The translations under genes were made by a program, and so were the position numbers. Below are positions 14,001-24,779 of a stretch of DNA of 64,000 nucleotides, piece by piece (within the stretch, counting starts at the first letter, position 1; every line of letters starts with the position of its first letter). The notes beneath the pieces were generated by a model. That model made no database searches. It worked only from the letters and a program-made list of their open reading frames with translations, and was not told the DNA's origin. Where the stretch lies: the NCBI GenBank assembly GCA_019925795.1, contig CM034304.1:6387471-6451470 (forward strand). The letters run 5' to 3'. This DNA comes from Dendrobium chrysotoxum (Eukaryota; Streptophyta; Magnoliopsida; Asparagales; Orchidaceae).

Positions 14001-16398
14001 TGATGGGCTTATTCCTACCCTATAATATGATCTCTAAGTATTGATACTCTATGATTGGAATATTCCAACCCCATCATATTATCTCCCAGTTTTGATCATC
14101 TGTGATTGGCATATCCATACCTCATCATATTATCTTTTAGTCTTGATCCTCCATAATGGGAATATTTATATGATCTCACAATTTTTATCCTCAGTGATGG
14201 GGATATTCCTCCCCTATCATATGATCTCCTAGTTTTAGTCCTCTGTGATAGGCATATTCATAACCCATCAAATGATCTCCAAGTAATGTTCCTCTGTGAT
14301 GGGCATGTTCCTACTCCATATGTTCCTACTCCATCACATGATCCCCCAATTTTGATCCTTTGTAATGGGCATATCGCTACCCCATCACACGATCTTCTAC
14401 TTTTGATCCTCTATGGTAGGCATATTTCGATCCCTTCATATGATCTCCTAGTTATTGTCCTTTATGATGAGCATATTCCTACCCAATCATACAATCTCTA
14501 ATCTTTTTCCTCTATGTTGGCCATATTCCTATCCCATATACGATCTCCTATTCTTGTTACTCTATAATGGGCATATTCCTATCTAATGATATGATCTACC
14601 AGTTTTGAACCTTAATGTTAGGCATATTTTTTCCTAATCTTATGATCTCTCAATTTTGATCCACTATGATAGGCCTATTCCTACCCCTTCATACGATCTC
14701 CCAATTTTGATCCTCTATGATGGGCATATTCCTACCCCATCATACGATCTCCCAATTTTGATCCTCAGTGATAGGCATATTCCTACCCTATCATAAGATC
14801 TCCTAGTCTCGATCCATTATGATGGGCATATTTCCACCCCATCATATGATCTCCAAGTTTTGCCCCTCTATGATGAGCATATTTGTACCCCATCATATGA
14901 TCTCCCAGTTTTGATCCTCTATGAGGAGCCTATTCCTACACCATCATACGATCTCCTAGTTTTGATCCTCAATCACAAGCATATTTCTACCCCATTACAT
15001 GATCTTTTAGTTTTGATCCTCTGAGATGGGCATTTTTTAACCCGATCATACGATCTTAAAGTTTTGATCCTCTATGATGGGCATATTAAAACCCTATCAC
15101 ATGATCTTCCAATCTTTATCCTCTAGGATTGACATATTCCTACCCCATCATATAATCTCTCAATTTTGATTATCTGTGATGTGCATATTCCTATACCATC
15201 ACATAATCTCCTAGTTTCAAACCTCTTTCATGGGCATACTCCTACCCAGTTTACTATCATTCATTTTCAATCATCTATGATGGGCATATTCCTATACCAT
15301 CATATGATCTCCCTATTTAGACTCTATGTGATGGGCATATCCCAACCCCATCATAAGATCTCTCAGTTTTGATCCTCTATGATTGGCATATTCCCACTCC
15401 ATGTTACAATCTCCTAGTTTCAATCCTTTATGATGTATTTATTTTTACTCCAGCAAATGTTCTCGCAGATTTGATCATCTTTTATGGGCATATTCCTACC
15501 CCGTCATACGGTGTCCCAGTTTTGGTCCTCTTTGATGGGCATATTCCTAACCCATCATATGATCTCCCAATTATGTTCCTCTTTGATAGGCATATTCCTA
15601 CCCAATTATATGATCTCCTAGTTTTCACCCCTATGATGGGCAGATTCCAACCCCATCATATGATATGTTTGTTTGGATCCTTTATGATAGATATATTCCT
15701 ACTCCATCAAACGCCTCCCAAGTTTGATCCTCCTTGATGGGCATATTGCTACCCGATTATACTATCTCCCAATTTTGATCCTCTATCATAAGCATATTCC
15801 TACCCCATCATACGATCTCCTAGTTTTGATCCTCTGTGATGGGCATATTCCTACCCCATCAATCGATCTCCTAGTTTTAATCATCTGTGATGAGCATATT
15901 CCTACCCCATTATATAATCTTATGGTATCGATCCTCTATGATGGGCATATTCCTACCCCATCATACGATCTCCCAGTAATGTTCTTGTATGATAGGCATA
16001 TTCCTACCCCATCATACGATCTCCCAATTTCAATCCTCTATAATGTGCTTATTCCTAACCCATTATATGATCTTCCAATCTTAATCCTTCATGATGGGCA
16101 TATTCCTACCCCTTCATACCATCTCCCAGTTTTGATCCTCGGTGATGGGCATATTCCTACCCCATCATATAATCTTCTCATTTTTATCCTCTGTGATGAA
16201 CTTATTCCAACACCATCATACGATGTCCTAGTAAAGTTCATCTATGATGGGCATATTTCATCCCCATCATACGATCTCCAATTTTTGATCCTTTGTGATG
16301 GGAATATTCCTAACCCATCACATGATCTCCTAGTTTTGATCCTCTATGATAGGCATATTTCTACCCCATCATACGATCTCCTAGATTTAAACCTTAGT
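11048..16398. repeat. 51-bp satellite array, segment 2
   Basis: The same 51-bp unit in the same orientation continues after the LINE up to element C. At 11460-11510 a truncated unit is immediately repeated. Monomers at 13500-13735 are unusually regular. The stretch around 15790-16000 has a characteristic order of variants (ATCAATCGATCTCC, then ATTATATAATCT, then a GTAATGTTC unit) that recurs near 35950-36140. The repeat ends at 16398 inside a monomer, at the TTAGT duplicated by element C. The long open frame 15724-16401 is a product of the divisible-by-three period. Confidence 0.97.
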
Positions 16399-17793
16399 TG
16401 AAAGTTTGATAGGGATGTTAACCCCTAGTGAACTAGTCCCGAGGCTAACCAAGAGGGGGGGTGAATTGGATATTTGAAAAAAACAAAAATCTTTTTATAA
16501 TGTGCAGCAGAAACGAATTAAAACTACTATAAAAAGATCAATCACAGATATCACCCAAGCAGATAATCGCAATAAAATAAAGTGCAGAAAATAATAACAA
16601 AGAACACACCGGATTTACAGTGGTTCGGTCCAACCTGACCTACATCCACTCCTCGGAGGCACCCTCCAAGTATTGCACTAAACCAAATAGTGTCTCTCCT
16701 TCAGACCCCACAGCTAGGCGGAGAAGACCTTCCAAAATCACTTCCACCTTCCCCGGTGCGGCGGAGTAGCTGGGTCCTTTGACACCAAAGAGATCTTCTT
16801 CTTCCCAAAACCTTCCTCAAGATGACCCTTAAATCCGATGCTACTTAGGTACAAGCTTGCCGGAGCAACCGTGTGAACTCCCTCACACTCCCTCGAGAAT
16901 CCCCCTTCCCAGGCTCTTCTCCCTCTTAAACTCCACCCTTTCCTCTCTCCCTTTCAAGCTCTCTCTTCAAGTTTTATTCAAAAGAACGAAGCCTCAATGG
17001 CTGCCAAAGACACCTTTCAAGTGCCTTGAGAAAGCTTAGATAAAGAGCTCCAGAAACCCTTCTAAATTAGTTCTGGCGGCAAAGATCGTCCAGGATGATC
17101 ACCGGATCGTCCAGGACGATGTGCTCCAAAAGACGGCTTCTGAAAACCCTAAAAACTTAATTCTACCGTCCAAGATCGTCCAGGATGATGTGCTCCAAAA
17201 GACGGCTTCAGAAAACCCTAAAAACTCAATTCTGCCACCAAACATCATCCCGGACGATCGCAGGATCGTCCTGGATGATGTGCAGAATTTGATCTGATAG
17301 TCCCGTACGATCCTGGGATAGTCCAGGATGATCAGTACAAATTTTGCACAAATCATCCAGTACGAGATACATATCGTCCTGGATGATTAGAGAAAATTTT
17401 GACTCTTAAATCCTTGCCTAAATTATCATGGCGGCTAGGGTTTTGAGATCATATTGGATCGTCCAGGACCATATAAATATCGTTCAGTATGATTTGTTCA
17501 AAAGTTGAACTTCTGGTTTTGACAGGATCTCACTCCCCCTGAGTATGTGTACACATAGTCACAAATAAGCTTACACCCTTACAAGACTTGACTCAAGAAA
17601 TCAAAAAGTACATCAATGAGAAATACAACAAAGCCTATTCTACTCATTCTTGGGTCTTGAATCTTTCTTGGATTGATGAATGTTGTTCCTGAAATGTTAG
17701 TACACACAAATAAATATATATTTTAAATACTAGGAGATGAACCATAATATTTGTTATCATCAAAATAAGAACTCGTGAGCCCGAGTTGTAACA
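16399..17793 (-). repeat. Element C, 3' LTR
   Basis: On the plus strand it begins TGAAAGTTTGATAGG and ends TTGTAACA, which is TGTTAC...CTTTCA in element sense, with proper TG...CA ends. It contains the cluster of GATCGTCCAGGATGATC-type inverted repeats (17085-17500), the CTCAGGGGGAG-equivalent box (CTCCCCCTGAG near 17530) and a mutated core (TTTACAGTGGTTCGG near 16614) where the other LTRs have TATAAA. The 60-codon open frame at 16857 lies in the leader and is not conserved as a protein. Confidence 0.93.
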
Positions 17794-17808
17794 ATCTTTC
17801 CCTTTTTG
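17794..17808 (-). other. Element C, polypurine tract
   Basis: On the minus strand this reads CAAAAAGGGAAAGAT directly against the LTR start TGTTAC. It is the plus-strand primer position. A and B have the intact AAAGGGGGAGAT form; here two G are A. The upstream CATCATC is also kept. Confidence 0.8.
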
Positions 17809-18020
17809 ATGATGACAAATATTTCTGGTTGGATTTGCAAAAAATAGTATTTTCTCCTAATCTCCCCCTCACTAAGAAAAGACTTTTAAAAATAAGGAGA
17901 AACACATTTTTTGAATTTTTTTTTATTATTAAAAAAAACTACACAGTAAATGTCATAAATAAAACAGTACAATTATAATACAAATAAACTTCACAAATAT
18001 AACAAATACAATAGTACGTT

Positions 18021-18030
18021 CTCCCCCTTT
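18021..18030 (-). other. Element C, second purine tract
   Basis: On the minus strand TGTCAAAGGGGGAG lies about 220 nt before the main purine tract. A (60231) and B (42394) have the same motif at a comparable distance, so it is a conserved second tract, as described for Sireviruses. Confidence 0.65.
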
Positions 18031-18483
18031 GACATTATCAAAAAGAAGAGGGGCAAAAAAAAATAAAAGTAAAACCAAAATAGACTAAAAGATCGAAAAC
18101 GGTCTCTGATCTTGTGAAATTTTTATAAAATCAAGAATTTTCTTGTAATGAGAAAGCTACCCCTTGATTTTATTCAAAAAGCTAAGTAAGGCATGAATTG
18201 ACTACTCATAATCCAGAAAGGTTAGAAATTCAGAAATTGTTAAACCAAGCTCAGGTTTTAAAAAGGCTAAAAAACTTTTTAAGCCAATATCTAAATCAAG
18301 GAACAAATTAGATAAGGAAACAAAAATCTTTCAAAACTCCTTTCATGAAATACATCTAATAGAAGATTGATGCAAAGTAATGAATCAAAAAATCTTGATT
18401 TTCAAACACAAGTAACGAATCTATCAAAAGGTCATAAGAGTTTTCTAAACTTTAGAGATTTACAATAATGGAAGCAGCTTTTA

Positions 18484-18655
18484 TGGGCTAATTTTGTGCC
18501 TCTTTTTCAATTTATTTGGCGCTTTGCGCATCTTTTGATTTTTGATACACTTTGTGTATTCAATTTGACAATTTCGCATCTTTTCAGTTTTGGGCTCATT
18601 TTATGCCTCTTTTCAATTTGTTTGGCACACTGCGCATCTTTTGATTGCCTCCTTT
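18484..18655 (-). repeat. Element C, small-hairpin array
   Basis: A run of short inverted repeats with A/T loops: GGCGCTTTGCGC, GATACACTTTGTGTAT, GGGCTCATTTTATGCC and GGCACACTGCGC, spaced by CATCTTTT and CTCTTTTTCAATTT-like links. The same hairpins in the same order occur on the element strand of A at 59706-59861, and a related set occurs in B at 42690-42845. The array is non-coding in all three. Its role is not known to me; an RNA signal for packaging, dimerisation or stability is only inference. Confidence 0.7.
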
Positions 18656-19158
18656 CTAAATCATTAAAATCAGCAAACCTTATTGTTATGATAAAGACGA
18701 ATAACCTAAATAAGATAATCTTGAAGTTGGTTCAATAATTTGCAAAAGATTCCTATGAGATAGACAAAATATTGGAAGATGAAAAAAGTTTTAATTTCAA
18801 AAAACAATTTATAATCTGAAATAGATTTTGACTCAAAAGTAAGATAGCCTTATTCAAAGAAATGAGATAGAGAGACAAAATCATGAGTTTTCTTCCTTTA
18901 CTTAATTTTAGAGAAATCAACGACAACTAACAAAGTATTTAGAAAGTACAGGAGGTAAATTTTCCTTTTTTAGAAAATAAGATCTTAAAAAAAATGATTT
19001 AAAACAAGAGGTGTTATGTGTGTGCTTGATCAGAGGAACAATAAAAAACATCAAAAATTTTAAAAGGAAAAACAAAAATACTAAAATACAGAAAACACAA
19101 TGAATAAACAATGGTAATAGAAAAATAAAATAAAAAACATAAACACACAAAAAGAACA

Positions 19159-20193
19159 TTAATTTACATCAGCTTGCTCCTGATTAGATGATTCAGAAGC
19201 TAGATCTGCCCAGGATATTTTTCATTTTGCATTTTCAGCCCTTATTATAATTTGCTTAGCTTTACCCTTTTCCTTTTTAGGAAGGGTTCTTAAGTTCGGG
19301 CACTGATTTTTCATATGTCTAGGGTTCCTACATCCAAAACAGATAACATCAGAAGAGAACTTTACATTCTTACCATTTTTACCTTTGTTCCACTTTTGAT
19401 GTTGATGTTGGTACTTTAGTAGATTTTTCAATTTATTTGTTACTGATGCTAACTCTTCACTTTCATCACTTTCTGAGTTGCTTTTTTCATTATCTTCAGT
19501 TTTCAGCACTATCATTTTACCTGCATCCAAAAGCTTTTAACCCAAACTTTGCTCGTAGGCAATGAGTGAGCCAATCAAATTATCAATAGAATATTTGTTC
19601 AAATTTTTTGATTCAGAAATTGCAATGACCTTGGCATCAAATTTAGCAAGTAGAGAACGTAGGATTTTATTAACTTTTTCAAAATTTGAAAGTTCTTTTC
19701 CTAAAGCATGTAATGATGTCACAATTTGAGAAAACCTAGTAAACATGTTCAATATCGTTTCATGAGGTTTCATGCTAAAAAGTTCATAATCATGCATTAA
19801 CATATTTAGCTTAGATTGCTTGATTTCACAAGTACCTTCATATCTAGTGCATAATTTATCCCAAATTTCTTTGCTAGAAGTACATGCAGATATTAACATA
19901 CAATCATCAGAATTCAAAGTACAGAAAAAACAATTCAAATATTGAGCATTCAATTGAGCATTAATCAGATCTGTTTTACTCCATTCATAAAAGGGAATAT
20001 CAATTTTAATTTCATTTACAATAGGTGACGGTGCAGAATAACCAATTTGAATCATATGCCACATGCGATAATCAATAGATTGCAAGAAAGTAGACATACG
20101 AATTTTCCAAAAATTAAAAGTAACATTTTCAAATAACGGTGGTCGTGTGATTGAATATCCTTCCGCGATATTACGATTATAAAAATTAGCCAT
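19159..20193 (-). pseudogene. gag: Element C gag (two nonsense codons)
   Basis: The structural protein that forms the cytoplasmic virus-like particle and binds the element RNA. It starts at the ATG 56 nt after the LTR, with MANFYNRNIAEGYSITRPPL, the same N-terminus as the gag of A, B and D. The core with W-x-RM-x-TFLQS, EIWDKL and KQSKLNMLMHDYELF spans roughly residues 25-150. A zinc knuckle CFGCRNPRHMKNQC (C-x2-C-x4-H-x4-C complete) lies near codons 285-298. The frame is kept for 344 codons, broken only by TAA at 19537-19539 and TGA at 19222-19224. It stops at 19159 just after the ..WADLASES.. segment, so the coiled coil and second knuckle found in A are missing together with all of pol. Confidence 0.88.
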
Positions 20194-20234
20194 GGATCGA
20201 TTTCAAAAGTTTTTAAACTTAAATTTTGAATCCC

Positions 20235-20246
20235 GCTTTGATACCA
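20235..20246 (-). other. Element C, primer binding site
   Basis: On the minus strand TGGTATCAAAGC, one mismatch from TGGTATCAGAGC, the complement of the plant initiator-Met tRNA 3' end. It lies 2 nt inside the 5' LTR, as in element A. Confidence 0.85.
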
Positions 20247-20248
20247 CT

Positions 20249-21665
20249 TAAAAGTTTGATAGGGATGTTAACCCCTAGTGATCTAGTCCCGAGGCTAACC
20301 AAGAGGGGGGGGTGAATTAGATATTTAAAATAAAACAAAAATCTTTTTACAACGTGCAGCGGAAACGAATTAAAACAACTATAAAAAGATCAATCACAGA
20401 TATCACCCAAGCAGATAATCCCAATAAAATAAAGTGCGAAAAATAATAAGAAAGAACACATCAGATTTATAGTGGTTCGGTCCAACCTGACCTACTTCCA
20501 CTCCTCGGAGGCACCCTCCAAGTATTGCACTAAAACAAATAGTATCTCTCCTTCAGCCCCCACAGCTAGGCGGAGAAGCCCTTACAAAATCACTTCCACC
20601 TTCCCCGGTGCGGCGGAGTAGCCGGTCCTTTGACCCCAAAGAGATCTTCTTCTTCCCAACACCTCCCACGAGATGACCCTTGAATCCGATGGTACTTAGG
20701 TGCAAGCTTGTCGGAGCAACCGTGTGAACCCCCTCACACTCCATCGAGAATCCCCCTTCCCAGGCTCTTCTCCCTCTCAAACTCCACCCTTTCCTCTCTC
20801 CCTTTCAAGCTCTCTCTTCAAGTTTTCTTCAAAAGAATGAAGCCTCAATGGCTACCAAAGACACCTATTAAGTGCCTTGAGAAAGCTTAAATAAAGAGCA
20901 CCAAAAACCCTTCCAAATTAGTTCTGGCGGCAAAGATAGCCCAGGATGATCGTCGGATCGTCCAGGATGATGTGCTCCAAAAGGCGGCTTCAGAAAACCC
21001 TAAAAACTCAATTCTACCACCAAAGATCATCCAGGACGATCGCAGGATCGTCCAGGATGATGTGCTCTAAAAGACGGCTTTAGAAAACCCTAAAAACTCA
21101 ATTCTGCCGCCAAACATGATCTCGAACGATCGCAGGATCGTCCTGGATGATGTGCAGAATTTGACCTGATAGTCCCGTATGATCCTGGGATAGTCCAGGA
21201 CGATCAGTACAAATTTTACACAAATCGTCCCGTACGATATACATATCGTCCAGGACGATTAGAGCAAATTTTGACTCTTAAATCCTTTCCTAAATTATCA
21301 TGGCGGCTAGGGTTTTGAGATCATATTGGATCATCTAGGATGATATAAATATTGTCCAGTACGATTTGTTCGAAAGTTGAACTTCTGGTTTTGACAGGAT
21401 CTCACTCCCCCTGAGTATGTGTACACATAGTCACAAATAAGCATACACCCTTACAGAACTTGACTCAAGAAATCAAAAAGTACATCAATGAGAAATACAA
21501 CAAAGCCTATTCTACTCATTCTTGAGTCTTAAATCTTTCTTGGATTGATGTATGCTGTTCTTGAAATGTTAGTACACACAAATAAATATATATTTCAAAT
21601 ACTAGGAGATGAACCATAATATTTGTTATCATCAAAATAAGAACTCATGAGCCCGAGTTGTAACA
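20249..21665 (-). repeat. Element C, 5' LTR
   Basis: The partner of 16399-17793. The inner end reads TAAAAGTTTG instead of TGAAAGTTTG, so one terminal base has mutated. The outer end TTGTAACA abuts the duplicated TTAGT. Inverted repeats of the ATCGTCCAGGACGAT type fill 20935-21370. It lies upstream of gag in element sense and would be the promoter copy. Confidence 0.93.
20466..20471 (-). promoter_or_regulatory. Element C, LTR TATA box
   Basis: On the minus strand CCGAACCACTATAAATC, the same core as in the other LTRs. It is intact here, whereas the 3' LTR copy has TGTAAA. Confidence 0.65.
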
Positions 21666-22901
21666 TTAGTGATGGGCATATTCCTACCCCATCATACAAT
21701 CTCCTAGTTTCAAACCTCAGAGATGGGCATACTCCTACCCCTATATACTATCTTTGGGTTTTGACCCTCTATGATGGGCATATTCTAATACCATCAAACG
21801 GTCTCCCTATTTCGATCCTTTGTGATGGGCATATTCCTACCCCATCATAAGATCTTCCAATTTTGATCCTCTATGCTGGGCATATTCCCACACCATCATA
21901 TGATCTCCCAGTCTTGATCATTTATGATGGGTATTATCCTACCCTATCATACGATCTCAAAGTTTTAATCCTTATTTATGGGCATATATTCATACCCCAT
22001 CATACGATCTGCCAGTTTCAATCCTCTGTGATCAGCATAATCTTACTCCATCATATGATCTCCCGATTTCGATCCACTATGATAAGCATATCCCTACCCC
22101 TATCATATGAACTCCCAATTTTGGTCCTCTTTGATGGGCATATTCCCACCACATTATATGATCTGTTAGTCATATTCCTGCCCCATCATATGCATCCCAA
22201 TTTTGGTCCTCTTTGATGGTTATATTCCTGCCCCATCATATGATCCCCTAGTTTCAATCCTCTCCGATGGGCATATTCCTACCCCATCATATGATCACCT
22301 AGTTTTGATCCTCTATGATGTGCATATTCCTACCCCTTCAAATGATCTCATAGTTCTGATCTTCTGTGATGGGCATATTCCTACCCCATCATATGATCTC
22401 CCAGTATTATTCCTCTATGATGTGCATATTCCTACACCATCATGTGATCTCCCAATTTTGATCATTTATAATGGGCGTAGTCCTACCCCATCATATGATC
22501 TTCCTATATTGATACTCTATGATGGGCATATTTCTACCACATCCTATGATCATCCAGTCCTGATGCTCTATGACGGGTATATTTCTACACCATCACACGA
22601 TTTCCCAGTTATAATCCTCTATAATGGGTATATTCTTACCCGATCATATGATCTCATAATCTTGATCCTCTGTGATGGGCATATTCCAACCCCATCATAA
22701 GTTCTGCTTGTTTAGATCCTTTATGATGGGCATATTCATAGCCCATCATACAATCTCCCAGTCTTGATCCTCTTTAATGAGCATATTCCTACCACATCAT
22801 ATGATCTCCCAGCTTCGATCCTTTGTGATTGGCATATTCCTACCCCATCTTATGATCTACTAGTTTTGATCCTCTGTGATGGGCATATTCCTACCCCACT
22901 A
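21666..22901. repeat. 51-bp satellite array, segment 3
   Basis: About 24 monomers in the same orientation as segments 1 and 2, between elements C and D. The first unit resumes with TTAGTGATGGGCATATTCC, completing the monomer cut at 16398. The last stops at CTACCCCACTA, where D begins. The open frame 22203-22700 is a satellite artefact. Confidence 0.96.
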
Positions 22902-23526
22902 TGTTACGAATCTGGTTTCAAGGACTATGATTTTGATGACACCAAACCTTTTCATTTATGTTTGAGTTTCTAATCTTTTAGGTTCACAGGATTAATTACA
23001 ATTCAAGCCAGCTCAAGATCGAGTCAGTTTGTCTGTGTTTTAGGTTTAATGTACTTTTTCATTTTTCTTGAGTCAAATATAATGTAACGGATCCCCAAGC
23101 TAAGTAACCTTGCACACAGACACTCAGGGGGAGAGTTTTAGTGAGTTAGAGTTTCTATTTAAATTTTTATTTAAATCATCATGGATGATATTCATGTCAT
23201 CCTAGATGATCCATTGAAAATAAAAACCTTGATTAGGGTAACCATGTTAAGTCAGTCTGATTAAGTAGATCATCCTGAATGATGCACCCATCGTACAGGA
23301 TGATATGCTCAAATCAAAAATTCCAATCCGCCAGACTAAGCTAGGAAAGTTTTATTTTTAGAGATTTCGACTGATCGTCTCGGACGATTCATGTATCATC
23401 CAGGATGATCCATTACAATTATGCCTAATTGAGTTAGGTGATTAACGAAAGTAGTTAAGGTTTGATTGATTCGATCATATCATCTTAAACGATCGTAAGA
23501 TCATCCTGGATGATCCATGACCATCT

Positions 23527-23880
23527 AGAGCATTTCACCTAGACGCCCTGAAGTATCCTTTAGACGATATTCCTGATTCTAACTGATCGTATGGGACGAT
23601 AGAGATATCGTCCTGGACGATCAAGTCATTTTGAATCATCCAGCATATTTTTAACTGTACGCCCTGAAGTATCCTTTGGATGATATTGGGCACTTGTGAA
23701 CTAATCGTACAGGATGAAAGGTATATCATCCTGGATGATCAAGTCTTTTCCTTGTGATCGTCTAGCCTTTTCACCTGGACGCCCCGAAGTATCCTCTGGA
23801 TGATATTGTGATTTTGAAGTAATTATCCAGGATGATCATAAAATCATCTTGGACGATCTTAACAAATATGTCTTCTAATT
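23527..23880 (+). repeat. Element D LTR, three ~118-bp tandem modules
   Basis: ACGCCC(T/C)GAAGTATCC(T/C)(T/C)TGGATGAT-like starts occur at 23543, 23659 and 23779, giving periods of 116 and 120 bp. Each module also holds one or two GATCGTCCTGGACGATC-type inverted repeats. A's LTR has the same module, more diverged (starts near 53007 and 53123). Confidence 0.8.
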
Positions 23881-24468
23881 GGCCAGGAAAATCAAATCGT
23901 CCAAGCCAAAAGGGGCTGATTTGCTCTAATCGTATAGGACGATCGACCAATCGTCCTGGGCGATCTTTGACAACAACTTGTAAATTAGGAATATTTTTGA
24001 GCCCATCTATTTCATATCTTTTTCATGCAACAAGAAAAATCTTTTGCCACCTTCCTTGCCTGAGAGAACCTTAAGAGAGAGAGAGAGAGAGAGCTTGGGA
24101 GAGAGAGAGAGGATCTTGTGAGGGGGAGTTTATGAGGGATTCATAAAGGTTGGTTCAAGCAAGGATCTGAGTTATCTTCTCCGGTCATCGTCTCTTATCT
24201 TATTGGTGTCTCTGTGGAAGGATCATTTGTAAGAAGATCTAGTTTCTCTGCCTACATCAAGAGGAAGTAAAAGGAGTCCAGGTTGTCTGCCTGCTTAAGG
24301 AGGAAGCGAAAGGAGTCCAATTTCTCTGCCTGACCGGGTTGGTAAGAAGGAGTTTTGTACAGGCTTCTCCGCCTTACTGTGGGAGCAGAAGGAGAGTCAC
24401 TTAGTGTTAGTGCAATACCCAGAGGGGAGGCACCAAGGAGTGGACGTAGGTCAAGTTGACCGAACCAC

Positions 24469-24475
24469 TATAAAA
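24469..24475 (+). promoter_or_regulatory. Element D, LTR TATA box
   Basis: TATAAAA after GACCGAACCAC, the core shared by all LTRs here. Confidence 0.65.
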
Positions 24476-24723
24476 TATGGTGTGTTCTTTCTGATTATCT
24501 TCTACATTTATTTTTCTGCTGATGATCGTGTGATCATGATTAATATTATATTATTTTTGAACATCTGTATATCATCGTAAAATTATAATTATTTTAAAAC
24601 ATTCAAAAATATTTCTCTAAATTATTTTTGCTCATGAATTTTTAAAATAACCAATTCACCCCCCTCTTGGTTTAGCCTCGGGACTAGTTCACAAGAGCTT
24701 AACATCCCAAACGAACTTTCAAG

Positions 24724-24735
24724 TGGTATTATAGT
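24724..24735 (+). other. Element D, primer binding site (degenerate)
   Basis: TGGTATTATAGT, 2 nt after the LTR end, against TGGTATCAGAGC in A. Several mismatches to the Met-tRNA complement show decay. Confidence 0.7.
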
Positions 24736-24779
24736 GGGATTCATAAAATCTAGTTTTGAAAAACTTTTGAATTTGATCC

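Larger units (their letters stand above)
16399..21665 (-). mobile_element. Element C: non-autonomous, gag-only Sirevirus
   Basis: A complete LTR element on the minus strand. TTAGT flanks it at 16394-16398 and 21666-21670, a perfect 5-bp target duplication inside a satellite monomer. The two LTRs (1395 and 1417 bp) are clearly alike with scattered substitutions and small indels. The 2455-bp interior holds a primer site, a gag of 344 codons with two stops, a hairpin array, two purine tracts and nothing of protease, integrase, reverse transcriptase or RNase H. Pol is absent rather than decayed, so the copy must have moved with enzymes supplied by a relative. It resembles the TR-GAG type of non-autonomous plant retrotransposon. 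Confidence 0.93.
22902..24721 (+). repeat. Element D, 5' LTR
   Basis: 1820 bp, TGTTACGAATC...GAACTTTCA. It includes GATTTTGATGAC near the start, the CTCAGGGGGAG box, many ATCATCCTGGATGAT-type inverted repeats, a (GA)n tract at 24074-24112, a leader with repeated CTCTGCCT...GGAAG units (24245-24400) and the TATA core at 24469. It is the longest LTR in the window because of the three tandem modules at 23527-23880. Confidence 0.92.

Noticed and set aside
18917..19159. 80-codon, very hydrophobic frame starting at the gag stop of element C (TAATG overlap)
   Set aside because: It is a T-rich tract read as Phe/Leu. No similar frame lies at the same place in A or B, and it has no charged or polar pattern of a real membrane protein. 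It could be revisited if other C copies keep it open.
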